Source: Shewanella psychropiezotolerans (GTDB lineage: Bacteria > Pseudomonadota > Gammaproteobacteria > Enterobacterales > Shewanellaceae). Taken from it: a stretch of DNA of 64,000 nucleotides. The stretch lies in assembly GCF_007197555.1 (NCBI RefSeq), contig NZ_CP041614.1:1542001-1606000 (forward strand), read 5' to 3'. The stretch's first letter is position 1, and the number at the start of each line of letters is the position of its first letter. A model generated the notes under the pieces. It did not search any database. It saw only the letters and a list, made by a program, of their open reading frames with translations, and was not told where the DNA came from. Shown in pieces: positions 46,944-57,362 of this stretch. The translations under genes were made by a program, and so were the position numbers.

Positions 46944-49900
46944 TTATACCAATGTACTCATAGGCAGTGAAATATTAAAAGTGCAGCCGGCACCGAGTTC
47001 CGAATGCAGGCGTATTTCCCCCTCTAGTTCCCGAGTCACTAAGTTATAGACGATATTCATGCCTAAACCACTGCCTCCCTTACCTCGCTTAGTGGTGAAG
47101 AAGGGATCGAATATCTGCTCTTGAACTGATGCAGACATACCACAACCATTATCTTGGTAGATCATCTCGATACCACTCTCAACCTTAATGACGTTGAGGG
47201 TTAATTTCCCTGAGTGACCGTCAGGAAAGCCATGTACGACCGAGTTATTGAACAAGTTACTGATGATTTGATAGAACACCCCTGGGCGGCTCTTAACCAT
47301 GAGGTTATCGGGGCATTGATAGGAATACTGATGCCCGGTTCTCGACAGTAAAGGGTTTAGCGCGAGGAAGATCTCATCCAGGTAGACTTTTAAGTTGAAC
47401 TCCTGAATATCTTCATGGGATTGATCCACCGAGACCTGTTTAAAACTCTTAATTAGCTTAGCTGCCCGGTCTAAATTGGAGAGTAAAAGTATCGAGGCCT
47501 CATAGACTTCATTTTGATATTGCTCAAAGTCTTCATGGGAGACATCGCCTTCGGTATACTTCTTGTTAAATACCTTCACGCTTTCTTGTAGATGAGATGC
47601 CGCTGTGACACTGATGCCTATTGGTGTATTGATCTCATGGGTGATACTGGCAACGAGTCCACCTAATGTGGCCATCTTCTCTTTGTTAATGAGCTCACTC
47701 TGAGTAAATTCGAGTTTTTCTAAGGCCTGCTTAAGTTCATCGTTGCTTTGTTGAAACTGTAGCGTTCTCCCCAGTACTCTTTTTTCTAAATCTTGATTCA
47801 AAGTGATGAGTTCTGCCTCAGTCTCCTTCTGTGATTGAATGTTCTTAATAGTGCCAGCTAGCCTGGTTGGAGCGCCCAGATTATCCCTGTCGATGACTTG
47901 ACCTCGGTTCTGTACCCATAGCCAGTGGCCATTCATCATCTTGCCACGATAAATCATCTCGAACTTATCTATACCTTGATTTATACATGCATCCATTTTG
48001 GGTTTGATATCGACTAGATCGTCAGGGTGAATACAGGTTTTCAGCGTCTCTTGCAGGTGAGTTTCATTGCTTGGATAATTGAGAAAAGTATTGGTGCGTA
48101 CCACCTTGCTATTTTTTACATCCCAATCCCAGAACTCATCTCCGCTGCCCCACAATGAGAGTTGTAGTCTCTGCTCACTCTTCTCTTTATCTCGAAGTAA
48201 ACGTGCCTGCTGATTGAACTTATTCACTCTTGAGTAAAATGTCATTGAAAATATTGAGATTAGTGCCAGCGAATATAGCGCATAAGCCCACCACGATCGC
48301 CAAGGGGAGGGCAGAATTTTTACGTTTACTTGTCTGACCGGACTAGATTGGCCATTAATGTCTTTAGCTTTCAGGAGGAAAATATAGGCACCAGCAGCTA
48401 AACCCGTGAAATGGACCGATTGATCTTTATTGGTGGCTAGCCATTTGTCATGCAGGCCTATCATCCTATATTCATAACTTAAGCGGGTGGCCCGGTGAAG
48501 CTCAGGACTATGAAAATGAAACGTGAATAGGTCATCTTCATAGGTTAAGGTTAACTTAGTTTCTTGGGCTATTGGTGAATGCTGTATACGAGCAGGGTCT
48601 GTTGAGCTTCTCACCGAGAGGCGATTAATTACCGGTTTTCTTGGTGCTGGTAATTTGGGAAGTTGAGAGGCAAAGAAATAATTAAAACCATTGATTCCTC
48701 CAAGGTAAACACGATTGTCATCGTCGATAAAACCTGCCCCATAATTAAATTCATTATCCTGCAGACCATCAATAATGGTGTAGTTTTTTATATTGAAATT
48801 CTGGGTGTTTAATTGGCTTAGACCTGATGAAGTACCAATCCAGAGTCGCTGCTGTTTATCTAAGATGGTGAGGTAGGCCGTATCGCCTATGAGGCCATTA
48901 TCCATGTTGAACACTTGGCTTTCATATGTGATGGGATCGAAAGAGAAAACCCCTTCGGTAGACCCAAGCCAAAGCAGGCCGGTATCGCTTTCAAACAGAG
49001 CCAATAGATGCCTGTTGGGGATGGGGGATTCTGTGTCAGTGCTGAAATGGGTGAATTTTCCTTCCGGGGATAGTTTACTTAAACCTGCGGTATATGAAGC
49101 AAACCAATAATTATTCGCTTTATCTTGTATCACCGCATTAACTTCGTTACTCGCTATGGAGTTTGCGTCATCCCGCTTATGTTTATATTGGGTAAAGCCA
49201 TGCTCTTCGTCTATATACTTAGCGACTCCGGCATTGCGGGTTGTGAGCCAGGCATTGTCTTGATGATCGAAGTATATGCTCAATACCAGATCGCTTGGCA
49301 GGCCATTGGGGTTATTAGGCTCATGCTTATAATGCACATAACTTTGCTTATCTGCAGTGAAGATGAATAAGCCTTCACCTCGGGTGCCGACCCAAAACCT
49401 ATCTTGTTTATCTTCTATGATAAAACTGATAAAACTCTGGGAGAGCCTAGATCCTGGCACCTCGAATAACTCGAAGCCAGTGATCTTTTTGTGCTTATTT
49501 TCTTGTGCACGATAGAGCCCCATAGACGTACCAATCCAGAGTTGCTGATGCCTGTCTCTGTAAATACTCCTGATATTACCGTTGTGTAGATTATTATCAG
49601 TGAAACTGAAGGGATGTATATGGCCGAAGGTTTCGGCTTCGAGATAGATCTTATTGAGCCCACCTCCTTGGGTGCCAATCCAGAGCTGATTCTCACTATC
49701 TAAGCTTAAGGCTGTCACTATCGGGCTACTCAAACTATATGCCTTGTCTGGGTCGCTGATGAAATATTGGATTGTTTTGTTCTGAGGTGAGTATCTGGCT
49801 AACCCGACGGATTCTACTCCAAGCCAAAGTTTACCGAATCTGCCTTGTTGTATATTGGTTATTTTTCTTCCTCTGAGACTAGACGCAGACGTGATCTCTT

Positions 49901-50633
49901 TTAGTGAACCTGTATAGATATCGAATAAGTATAACCCTTTGCTTTTCGTTCCAATCCACAGGGTATTGCTGTGTCCTACTTCGAGGCTGGTGATGCTATC
50001 CATGATTTTAGATTGAATATTGGGGTAATCAATCACTTCACCCTTGCTATTTATCTGGGATAGGCCTTTGTCTGTGATTAACCATAGCCTGTCGAACTTA
50101 TCGACGAAGACTTGTTTGACATGATTGCTGTTGAGCTGATCACTCGCTTGGCGATAATGTTTGATAATTTCATTGCTTGCTGGAGAGTATCGGATCAGTC
50201 CTATTGAGTTCGTTGCTAGCCATAAATTTCCTTGGCCATCTTGGCCTATGTCTGTATACATCGCCTTGGGGAGTAGGGTATTTTCACTGTTGTAAGATTT
50301 AAAGGTGTCGGTCGACGCCTGATAAAGATTTAATCCATCACTTTTGGTGAGTAACCAAAGTTGTTTTTTTCTGCCGAAGAATAGTTTTTTTATGTGTTTT
50401 TCGGTTGGACCGCGATTATCACCGGTCACCCGATAGATTTTAAATTGTTCTCCGTCAAACCGATTTAACCCATCTTGGGTCGCGACCCACAGGTAGCCAG
50501 CATCATCAGTAGCGATATCTGTGACTGTATTCATGGACAAGCCATGCTTAGCTTCATAAAAGTCGAATTTGACTGGGCTGGCCCAGGCAAGATTCGCCAC
50601 GAGTAAGAAAGACAGAAAGGTAAGACTTCTCAT
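46944..50633 (-). CDS. Two-component-propeller sensor histidine kinase with PAS domain
   Basis: 1229 aa. Order: signal peptide (RSLTFLSFLLVANLAWA), a periplasmic beta-propeller built from about 14 'Reg_prop' repeats (GYLWVATQDGLNRFDG, GNLWLATNSIGLIRY, QLWIGTQGGGLNKI and so on) to about residue 680, a Y_Y_Y domain (about 690-755), TM (about 770-790), a PAS fold (about 820-935), coiled coil, HisKA with SITHEINTPIG (His 999) and HATPase (DNGCGM, GGSGLGMNIVYNLV). No receiver domain or adjacent response regulator. In other bacteria such propellers sense polymers or sugars; the ligand here is unknown. Confidence 0.9.
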   Translation of the reverse strand: MRSLTFLSFLLVANLAWASPVKFDFYEAKHGLSMNTVTDIATDDAGYLWVATQDGLNRFDGEQFKIYRVTGDNRGPTEKHIKKLFFGRKKQLWLLTKSDGLNLYQASTDTFKSYNSENTLLPKAMYTDIGQDGQGNLWLATNSIGLIRYSPASNEIIKHYRQASDQLNSNHVKQVFVDKFDRLWLITDKGLSQINSKGEVIDYPNIQSKIMDSITSLEVGHSNTLWIGTKSKGLYLFDIYTGSLKEITSASSLRGRKITNIQQGRFGKLWLGVESVGLARYSPQNKTIQYFISDPDKAYSLSSPIVTALSLDSENQLWIGTQGGGLNKIYLEAETFGHIHPFSFTDNNLHNGNIRSIYRDRHQQLWIGTSMGLYRAQENKHKKITGFELFEVPGSRLSQSFISFIIEDKQDRFWVGTRGEGLFIFTADKQSYVHYKHEPNNPNGLPSDLVLSIYFDHQDNAWLTTRNAGVAKYIDEEHGFTQYKHKRDDANSIASNEVNAVIQDKANNYWFASYTAGLSKLSPEGKFTHFSTDTESPIPNRHLLALFESDTGLLWLGSTEGVFSFDPITYESQVFNMDNGLIGDTAYLTILDKQQRLWIGTSSGLSQLNTQNFNIKNYTIIDGLQDNEFNYGAGFIDDDNRVYLGGINGFNYFFASQLPKLPAPRKPVINRLSVRSSTDPARIQHSPIAQETKLTLTYEDDLFTFHFHSPELHRATRLSYEYRMIGLHDKWLATNKDQSVHFTGLAAGAYIFLLKAKDINGQSSPVRQVNVKILPSPWRSWWAYALYSLALISIFSMTFYSRVNKFNQQARLLRDKEKSEQRLQLSLWGSGDEFWDWDVKNSKVVRTNTFLNYPSNETHLQETLKTCIHPDDLVDIKPKMDACINQGIDKFEMIYRGKMMNGHWLWVQNRGQVIDRDNLGAPTRLAGTIKNIQSQKETEAELITLNQDLEKRVLGRTLQFQQSNDELKQALEKLEFTQSELINKEKMATLGGLVASITHEINTPIGISVTAASHLQESVKVFNKKYTEGDVSHEDFEQYQNEVYEASILLLSNLDRAAKLIKSFKQVSVDQSHEDIQEFNLKVYLDEIFLALNPLLSRTGHQYSYQCPDNLMVKSRPGVFYQIISNLFNNSVVHGFPDGHSGKLTLNVIKVESGIEMIYQDNGCGMSASVQEQIFDPFFTTKRGKGGSGLGMNIVYNLVTRELEGEIRLHSELGAGCTFNISLPMSTLV

Positions 50634-50725
50634 TATACTGAGTTTAGGGTTCTATAAGTGATTTAGTCTTTAAGTTTAGAAGCTAACAATAAAAGTGCGT
50701 ACAAGAGGGGCAATAAAAAATAGAC

Positions 50726-50758
50726 AAAAAAAAAGAGTGGCAAAGCCACTCTTTTTTT
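50726..50758 (-). terminator. Terminator of the YjiH-family gene
   Basis: Stem AGAGTGGC/GCCACTCT with AAA loop, flanked by A9 on the left and T7 on the right (works in both directions); lies 14 bp downstream of the minus-strand gene at 50772. Confidence 0.9.
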
Positions 50759-50771
50759 GGGAGGAGGTAAC

Positions 50772-52127
50772 TTAGAATATCAGATGCGCTACACCAGCAA
50801 TGATAGGCAGAGTGACCAGAGTACGCAGGATAAATACCACGAAAAGCTCGAAAATGTTGATTGGGATCTTGCTGCCCATCAATAGCGCGCCAACTTCACT
50901 CATGTAGATAAGCTGAGTCACAGACAATGCGGCAATGATGAAACGTGTCATATCCGACTCGATTGAGCTAGCAAGAATCGAAGGGATAAACATATCGGCA
51001 AAACCGACCACTATGGTTTTGGATGCTTCGGCCGCTTCAGGGACCTGTAACAGCTCTAAAAGCGGGATAAAAGGCATACCTAAATACTGAAATACTGGTG
51101 TATATTCCGCGATAATCAAGGCAATAGTGCCGATCCCCATGACAACAGGAATAACGCCAAACACCATGTCGATGACATTCTTTATGCCATCTGTAAATGT
51201 CTGCTTGATACCGTTGGCTTGTCCAGCTTTGGCGAGAGCCTGTTCTAAGCCCCAGGAAAATACACCGTGTCCCTGTGGGATCACTTCATCATCTGGGTGT
51301 CTTGGGGTGTTGTCGATATAGTTATCTTTCTTCCAACGCAGGGGAGGGAGTTTAGGGACGATAATCGCAGCCAAGATGCCTGCTAAACAAACGGTTAAGT
51401 AGAAAGGCACAAACATATGCTCGAGTCTGACCTGAGAGATTACTACCAGGGAGAAGGTAATTGACACCGCAGAGAAAGTGGTGCCAATAACCGCGGCTTC
51501 TCTCTGAGTATATAAACGCTTCTCATATTGCTTACTGGTCATTAAGATGGCGACGCTGCCATCACCTAACCAAGATGCCATACAGTCGACGGCGCTACGT
51601 CCTGGCAAGTTAAATACTGGACGCATTATTTTAGTTAATAACGTGCCGATAAATTCGAGTAAACCAAAATTCATCAGTAACGGCAGTAACATACCTGCGA
51701 AAATGAACACACTAAATAGTGATGGCAAGAGGTCATTTAAGATCAGCGCACCAGTATCACCAGATGTGATCGCTTCAGGACCCACACCGAAGAAGGTCAT
51801 CACTACGAATATGGCGCCAAGTAAGCGAACAACCAGCCAGGCTGGCGTGACATTGAGCAGTGAGTTGAAGAATGCATGATTGATGATCATCGCAGGCTTA
51901 AACAGTTTAGTGATCACACTCGCCGTGGTTGTTATCGCGATAATCGCGGTGACTATGGCTGTGATCGTGTCACCAAGTAGGCTCTGTAGCCCCTTAGATA
52001 CGATAGCGATTGGGATAGTGATAGCGTCGTTATAACTGATAGGCGTCATAAACAACAGTAGACCTATCAATGACGGAATAATAAACGTCAATATCGTTTT
52101 TATGTTATGGGTTTGTTTTTCAGCCAC
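50772..52127 (-). CDS. YjiH-family (nucleoside-recognition/Gate-domain) membrane protein
   Basis: 451-aa polytopic inner-membrane protein with two Gate-type halves. Family features: FIIPSLIGLLLFMTPISYNDAITIPIA at the N-terminus, SAVDCMASWLGDGSVAILMTSKQYE, and FADMFIPSILASSIESDMTRFIIAALSVTQLIYMSEVGAL near the C-terminus. The transported or sensed molecule is not established. The gate motif relates it distantly to the nucleoside transporters of the CNT type. Monocistronic with a strong terminator. Confidence 0.82.
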   Translation of the reverse strand: MAEKQTHNIKTILTFIIPSLIGLLLFMTPISYNDAITIPIAIVSKGLQSLLGDTITAIVTAIIAITTTASVITKLFKPAMIINHAFFNSLLNVTPAWLVVRLLGAIFVVMTFFGVGPEAITSGDTGALILNDLLPSLFSVFIFAGMLLPLLMNFGLLEFIGTLLTKIMRPVFNLPGRSAVDCMASWLGDGSVAILMTSKQYEKRLYTQREAAVIGTTFSAVSITFSLVVISQVRLEHMFVPFYLTVCLAGILAAIIVPKLPPLRWKKDNYIDNTPRHPDDEVIPQGHGVFSWGLEQALAKAGQANGIKQTFTDGIKNVIDMVFGVIPVVMGIGTIALIIAEYTPVFQYLGMPFIPLLELLQVPEAAEASKTIVVGFADMFIPSILASSIESDMTRFIIAALSVTQLIYMSEVGALLMGSKIPINIFELFVVFILRTLVTLPIIAGVAHLIF

Positions 52128-52499
52128 TTTTTTTACCCTAAATTACCGTTTTGGCACAATTGCAATAAGTTAACATTTCATCCGATTTGAAATTAATTTT
52201 GAATATCCATTCAAATCGAGGGAGGCAAGATTACCCCCTTAAATCCTGTATGTAAAACGATTCTCAGGCTTGATGGGATTAATCACCGTTAAAGCATAGT
52301 TATTACACCTTTCTGAGTATTTATATCTTAGTGAAATAGACAAGAATACATGATGTATGTTTTTGGTTTTACTATGGTTAATTTTTGTGGTTGCAAGTGT
52401 TTCGCTTGTGTTTCTTTTATGTGTTTGGTGGCGTTTTTGCAAAGGAAATCGACGTGCTCATGGAGTCACGCCGCTATTGTTCGAGGTGATAAAGCAAGG
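52128..52499. other. Gap upstream of the YjiH-family gene
   Basis: About 370 bp without a supported gene; AT-rich leader of the YjiH-family gene on the minus strand. I see no further structure except the chemoreceptor-tail remnant that begins at 52500. Confidence 0.4.
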
Positions 52500-52575
52500 T
52501 TAGCCGAAAGTCTCTTTCATGCTCTTGGCTTTGTCGGCATTCATCTTCAGTTCGAGTGCCTAAGCTTCGGGGGAT
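52500..52575 (-). pseudogene. Chemoreceptor C-terminal remnant
   Basis: On the minus strand it reads ALELKMNADKAKSMKETFG and a stop codon (52500-52502), matching the intact tail [19 protein letters not shown] of the chemoreceptor gene at 53580. About 85% of 73 bases match. An in-frame TAG precedes the fragment and nothing upstream is homologous, so only the last 20 or so codons survive. It lies on the same strand as the intact copy, with the solute-binding protein gene between them. Confidence 0.75.
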
Positions 52576-52710
52576 TGATATGAATGACACTGCCACCTCT
52601 AATGATAATTATTCTGTCAGTTAGCATTAAGGCATTATTGTCAGTGATGGCTAAACTTGATAGATAAAAGGTGGCGCCATCTACACGTTAATGAATAAGG
52701 AGAGGAGTAG

Positions 52711-53499
52711 ATGAAACTCAAACTTAGGATCCTAGCGCTAATAACTTTACTTATTCCCTCATATCTTTTCAGTGTCGAGCAACCCCTATCTATCGCCTTT
52801 GTTGAGTATCCTCCTTATCATTTCACTTCAGGTGATGGCGTTGAAGGGATATCGATTCGCATAATAGAGGAGGCTTTTAGACGAACTGAGATCCCTATTG
52901 AGTTCAATGTCATGCCTTGGAGCCGTGCATTGATCTGGCTCAGACTTGGTAAGATTGATGGCATGGTAGGGGTATTTATTCGTCCAGAGCGACTGGAGTA
53001 TATTGACTACAGTAAGCTTCCACTCTCGAAGGCACAGATACACCTGTTCGTTACTGAGGGCTCAAATATTGAATATAGCGAAGATCTGACTAAGCTTAGT
53101 CACTTTCGCTTCGGGGTAAAAAAAGACTTTAGTTACGGACCTTATTTTGATGATTTAGTCGCCCAGAATAAGCTCACTAAACTCACTTATGAAGTGGATA
53201 TACCGCAACTACTAGTGAAACTATGTACCGGGGTCACTGATATCATGGTTGGGGAGAGGCGTAATAGTGAGTATGTGTTTAACCAGCTAATCAAAGAAAC
53301 CTACCCGCAGTTGACACGCTGTAAAAAAATTATAGCGTTAACCCCAGCTATAGATGCAAGGCTTGCTTATTTGGCATTCTCTAAACAAAATCAACTTACC
53401 GATATTCGTGATAGGTTTGATGAGGCGATGAACTCAATGAAACAGGACGGTAGCCTTAATAGGATTATTCAATCTTATGACCCTCAACTAAGCAATTAA
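52711..53499 (+). CDS. Family-3-like extracellular solute-binding protein
   Basis: Periplasmic bilobed binding protein, 262 aa, with signal peptide (KLKLRILALITLLIPSYLFS), LSIAFVEYPPYHFTSGDGVEGISIRIIEEAF, MPWSRALIWLRLGKIDGMVGVF and the late segment FDEAMNSMKQDGSLNRIIQSY. This is the SBP_bac_3/PBPb fold in the Shewanella-Vibrio group that often lacks linked ABC permeases. No permease or ATPase gene is adjacent, so it may be a sensor partner or an orphan. RBS AAGGAGAGGAG precedes ATG 52711. It is flanked by a chemoreceptor remnant and an intact chemoreceptor. Confidence 0.83.
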   Translation: MKLKLRILALITLLIPSYLFSVEQPLSIAFVEYPPYHFTSGDGVEGISIRIIEEAFRRTEIPIEFNVMPWSRALIWLRLGKIDGMVGVFIRPERLEYIDYSKLPLSKAQIHLFVTEGSNIEYSEDLTKLSHFRFGVKKDFSYGPYFDDLVAQNKLTKLTYEVDIPQLLVKLCTGVTDIMVGERRNSEYVFNQLIKETYPQLTRCKKIIALTPAIDARLAYLAFSKQNQLTDIRDRFDEAMNSMKQDGSLNRIIQSYDPQLSN

Positions 53500-53528
53500 C
53501 CTGGCAAGCCTCCACACCACTTGGTCAT

Positions 53529-53569
53529 AGTAAAAGGGCAAGTTTTAAAGCTTAACTTGCCCTTTTACT
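53529..53569. terminator. Bidirectional terminator
   Basis: Perfect 16-bp stem (arms AGTAAAAGGGCAAGTT and AACTTGCCCTTTTACT) with a 9-nt loop between the convergent solute-binding protein and chemoreceptor genes. Confidence 0.92.
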
Positions 53570-53579
53570 AATCAACTAA

Positions 53580-55124
53580 CTAACCGAAAGTATCTCTCAT
53601 GCCCTTGGCTTTGTCGGCATTGATCTTCAGTTCGAGTACCGATGCTTCGACGGTTTGCACGGCGCGTAAGTTATCGTTACTGGCTAGGCTGATAGCGGCA
53701 ATATTTTGATTGATCTCATCGACCACCTGCTTTTGCTGATCTGCGGCTACCGAGTTTTGCTGTGCCAGTGAGTGTATGGTGCTGATTGCCTGATAGATAG
53801 TATCTATCTTCTGTGCCGATGCTTGGGTATCGGTGGCACACAACTCGGCTTGAGCCCGGCTCAAATCCATCTGACCGGCCCAGCTGGTTATCATGGCGAA
53901 CATCTTATCGACGCTGTGGGAGATACTGTTAGTCGATTCTTGTGTGCGTTTCGACAGGGCTCTGACTTCATCGGCGACCACGGCAAAACCTCGTCCCTGT
54001 TCGCCGGCGCGCGCAGCTTCTATGGCGGCATTGAGCGCCAGCAAGTTTGTTTGCTCGGCGATGGCATCAATTTCTGACATGGCTGAAGCCACTTGTTCGG
54101 CTTCCTTGTTGAGTAAGTGTGCGTTAGCCGCCGCTTCAGTTACTGCTTGGGTGAGTGAGGCAATATTACTGGTATTAGATTGCATCTTGATGCGGCTGTC
54201 ATGACACAGCTGATAGGTTTCGTCGATGCTGTTCGAGGTCGATTGAGTATTGAGTGCCACCTCGGCTATGGTTGAACCCATCTCCTCCATGGCGCTGGCT
54301 ATCTGCTCCACTTGCTGACTCTCATGTTCTAAACCTGCATGGGTTTGATTCGCTGCGACGATGAGCTCATCGGCTATTTCATCGATATGTTTGGCATTGT
54401 CTTGAGAGCGTCCCAAGACCCCCTGTAGTTTTGCTTTTTGCATCAACATCTGAAAGTCGAGTAGGGAGGAAGTATCGCGGCCGCAATAGACGAAGCGGCT
54501 CACGGAATCATAGTCTTGCTTCATCTTCATTAATTTAGCGGGGATTCTGAAGGCTTCGTCGTAGAAGATGGCTAAGTTGAGACCCATGAGCAGCGCGCCA
54601 GCTAGAATGATGCCCCAACCCCAGAGAGCCCCCGCCACAGCCAGGCCTGAGGTGGCACAGATTGCGGATAAGATGCGTTTTTGATTTAAACTCAGGGGAT
54701 CGGAGACGGTTTTTCCCTGATTGAGGCGAGTGTAGATCTGCAGGGCTCTGGTGATAAGCTCATCAGAAGCTTTTATGCGAACCGATTGATAACCTATTAT
54801 CTCGCCTTTCTCAACCAGAGGAGAGACGAAAGCATCGACCCAGTAATAGGAACCATCCTTACAGCGGTTCTTGACCACGCCCCGCCAAGGTTGACCCAAC
54901 TTGAGTTTATTCCACAGTTCTTTAAAGGCGGCAGCCGGCATGTCTTGATGCCTGACTAGATTGTGGCTATGGCCGATCAGTTCTGATTCCCTGAAGCCGG
55001 AGATATCGATAAAAGTTTGGTTTACGTAGGTAATGACCCCACGTCTGTCTGTATTTGAGATCAGTTCTTCACCAGCTGCGAGTTTTATCTCTCGGCTGGT
55101 GGTTCTTGTAAGGTGATTTTTCAT
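53580..55124 (-). CDS. Aer-like PAS methyl-accepting chemotaxis protein
   Basis: 514-aa chemoreceptor. Order: N-terminal PAS domain ([38 protein letters not shown], about 20-120) without a periplasmic sensor, a hydrophobic pair (about 155-190), then the cytoplasmic signalling domain with the conserved hairpin tip [32 protein letters not shown]. Comparable to Aer, so it is probably an energy or redox taxis receptor using FAD or haem; the cofactor is not provable here. The C-terminus lacks the NWETF-type CheR tether. A remnant of a related tail is at 52500. Confidence 0.92.
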   Translation of the reverse strand: MKNHLTRTTSREIKLAAGEELISNTDRRGVITYVNQTFIDISGFRESELIGHSHNLVRHQDMPAAAFKELWNKLKLGQPWRGVVKNRCKDGSYYWVDAFVSPLVEKGEIIGYQSVRIKASDELITRALQIYTRLNQGKTVSDPLSLNQKRILSAICATSGLAVAGALWGWGIILAGALLMGLNLAIFYDEAFRIPAKLMKMKQDYDSVSRFVYCGRDTSSLLDFQMLMQKAKLQGVLGRSQDNAKHIDEIADELIVAANQTHAGLEHESQQVEQIASAMEEMGSTIAEVALNTQSTSNSIDETYQLCHDSRIKMQSNTSNIASLTQAVTEAAANAHLLNKEAEQVASAMSEIDAIAEQTNLLALNAAIEAARAGEQGRGFAVVADEVRALSKRTQESTNSISHSVDKMFAMITSWAGQMDLSRAQAELCATDTQASAQKIDTIYQAISTIHSLAQQNSVAADQQKQVVDEINQNIAAISLASNDNLRAVQTVEASVLELKINADKAKGMRDTFG

Positions 55125-55484
55125 GCTACTTTCCGTTCAAAACTGCGAGATCCGTATCAGATTTTTTGTCGGTCATTATTTTTATTAATAAACTATACCG
55201 CTTATGTGTTTGTTTTGTTTGCATTTTATCAGGTTTCTCTTTATGGGGGATAATTTTGTCATAGAGAGTTACTATCAAATAATCGCCTAAAACCATGCAG
55301 TAATAAAGATGATCTGTCGGACGGTTGATTTAATTTAGACTATGATATCTAAGGAGTTATACCTTTTCTTGTAAATAAAGCGACCGTTCTCGATTTAAAT
55401 GGCTAAAAATCAGTGCTAGACCTCTTTAATCAATTCTGCTTCCATGTATGTTAAGGGAGTGTGAGATGGGTGAACTAAGGAAAA
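55125..55484. other. Gap between chemoreceptor and DUF998-like gene
   Basis: About 360 bp, divergent upstream region of both genes. No ORF, no clear promoter hexamer pair or repeat stands out. Confidence 0.4.
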
Positions 55485-56165
55485 ATGGCAGAGAAGAGCA
55501 GAAAGCTATCCAGTTTAGCGTTTAAGTTTGGTGTACTTGGGAGTGTCGGTTTAATTATCGGCACTGTGTTATCTGTGATTGGATTTCAGGACTTTGAGGG
55601 GCATGGCTTTAATTTTCTCAACCACACGCTCAGTGAGCTGGGGCACTATGGTCATTCTAAATTTGCCGTGGTTATCAATGGCGGGCTATTTTTTGGTAGT
55701 TTAAGTCTGATTATGTTTTGTCTTTTCTCTATCCAGCTTATGGATAATAGAGCCCTATATCCATTATTAATTGCACTCGTTTGTACGTTTATTTCACTGG
55801 CAGCTGCGGGGTTATTTCCTGTTAATGTGTACCATCTGCACACAGCGGCATTAAAGTACTTTTTTTATTCAGGGGTAGTGAGCTCATTCCTCTACCTTAT
55901 TTATATTCTGATGAGGGGCAGGCTCTTCTATTCTCGCTGGAATGCACTCACAGGTATTTTGACCTTCATCAGTTTCTTAAGCTTTCTATTGTTTCCCCAT
56001 AAACCTTTGGGGTTAACGACCGCAGGTAGACCCTTTTATCAGGAGATGGTGATGAGCTTGCCCAGACCGGATATCTGGTGGCCTGCGACGTTGGAGTGGA
56101 TCTGTATTGGGTTATTTATGCTCTGGACCTTAGGCCTGGTCACTAGCTTAAGGTCCAGAGGATGA
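55485..56165 (+). CDS. DUF998-like integral membrane protein
   Basis: 226 aa with six predicted membrane segments. Features: FGVLGSVGLIIGTVLSVIGF, the extracytoplasmic NFLNHTLSELGHYGHSKFAVVINGGLFFGSL segment typical of DUF998 (N-x-T-x-SELG), then LIALVCTFISLAAAGLFPVNVYHLHTAALKYFF. Function unknown. AAGGA lies just before ATG 55485. Monocistronic by appearance. Confidence 0.75.
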   Translation: MAEKSRKLSSLAFKFGVLGSVGLIIGTVLSVIGFQDFEGHGFNFLNHTLSELGHYGHSKFAVVINGGLFFGSLSLIMFCLFSIQLMDNRALYPLLIALVCTFISLAAAGLFPVNVYHLHTAALKYFFYSGVVSSFLYLIYILMRGRLFYSRWNALTGILTFISFLSFLLFPHKPLGLTTAGRPFYQEMVMSLPRPDIWWPATLEWICIGLFMLWTLGLVTSLRSRG

Positions 56166-56301
56166 TTTAGTCGCTCGAAGGCTTGAAGGCTTGTAACCTT
56201 CCAGTCTTATAGCTTTCTTATCTGGTCTTGTGCCTTACAGCTAAAAACTGGATTCCGGCCATAGGTATGCGGAATGACGTATAGTTTTTTGTGTGTCTGC
56301 T

Positions 56302-57171
56302 TTAAACAGTGCTGAAGCCCGCTTCCTGGTGCCAGTAACCGTTGCAACTGAGCTCAGAGCCGCTCTTTTCTTGTTGCACGTGCAGCTGATGCTCGTCATC
56401 AAATAGTTTATCCGCAAGCTCGACACTTCCCATGCCCGAGGGAGAAAGCCTGAAATAATCTATACCCATTTTTTCCATATCGGCTTTTTCTGACGAGAGA
56501 TCTATGCAGGCCGCGGACTGAGTCTGTATGCCGTTGAGGCGTAACAGGGGCTCCGATTCCTGAGTCTGAGCTAGCAGTCCCTTAGGATTTGAGATACAGA
56601 TGGTCTGACACTTATCTTTGGTCAGTCCCTTGTGTCTGGCGGTAAAGCAGCGCGCCGAGAGAGCTAGGGGCATAAAGCCATGGCCAAACACCTCGATTTC
56701 GAAAGCGGGTGCTTCGATTGAGATAACTTTGTCGAGCCAATGTTTAGAGAGTTCCACCGGCATGACGAAACGCTGCATGCCCCAGCTATGTAGTTTCTTC
56801 AAGCTGGCTAAGTTGTAGTTATTGACCGTGGGACCACAGATAAAGGGCAAACCCAGCTCTTTGGCCGCCTGTACCGCGCCCATGTCGTTGGCTTCGATGG
56901 TAAACTCACCATTGTCGACCTGTTTCTTCAGTTCGGTATATTCAGATGGTGCTTCCAGCAGTGCCAGAGTAGAGAGTACCACCTCTTTTCCCGAGGCTTT
57001 GAGCATACGAGCTAAGTCCATATAATCAGTAAACTTAAGCTCCCGGCGGCGACTGCATATGGTCTCGCCCAGATACACCAGTGGGATTTGGCTATCGGCA
57101 ACGGATTGATAAAATTCGATAACCTTCTCTTTCGGCCAACAATATAATAATGGCCCGAGTGATACTTTCAT
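56302..57171 (-). CDS. ubiV: UbiV, O2-independent ubiquinone hydroxylation factor
   Basis: Peptidase-U32-like Fe-S protein which, with UbiU and UbiT, hydroxylates the ubiquinone ring without oxygen. Seen: MKVSLGPLLYCWPKEKVIEFY, the first cysteine in ETICSRRRELKF and the trio SARCFTARHK...DKCQTICIS, matching the four [4Fe-4S] ligands of E. coli UbiV. ATG 57171 follows AGGAAAACAG and aligns with the E. coli start; the frame is open to 57231. 289 aa. 190 bp downstream of ubiU on the same strand. Confidence 0.93.
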   Translation of the reverse strand: MKVSLGPLLYCWPKEKVIEFYQSVADSQIPLVYLGETICSRRRELKFTDYMDLARMLKASGKEVVLSTLALLEAPSEYTELKKQVDNGEFTIEANDMGAVQAAKELGLPFICGPTVNNYNLASLKKLHSWGMQRFVMPVELSKHWLDKVISIEAPAFEIEVFGHGFMPLALSARCFTARHKGLTKDKCQTICISNPKGLLAQTQESEPLLRLNGIQTQSAACIDLSSEKADMEKMGIDYFRLSPSGMGSVELADKLFDDEHQLHVQQEKSGSELSCNGYWHQEAGFSTV

Positions 57172-57362
57172 CTGTTTTCCTATGTGGTATGACATCTGCC
57201 AGACTGCCTGATATTCAGGTCTTATTGCCACCAGTGTTCATGGTTTGGCCATGGCACCTTGCAGTTTCATCGCGTGTTTTCTTGAATGCTTGCTTGAATC
57301 TTAACTTAAATGCTTAACGCATAAGGTCAATTCAAAGGTAATCGTAGAGGTATTGGCTAAGG

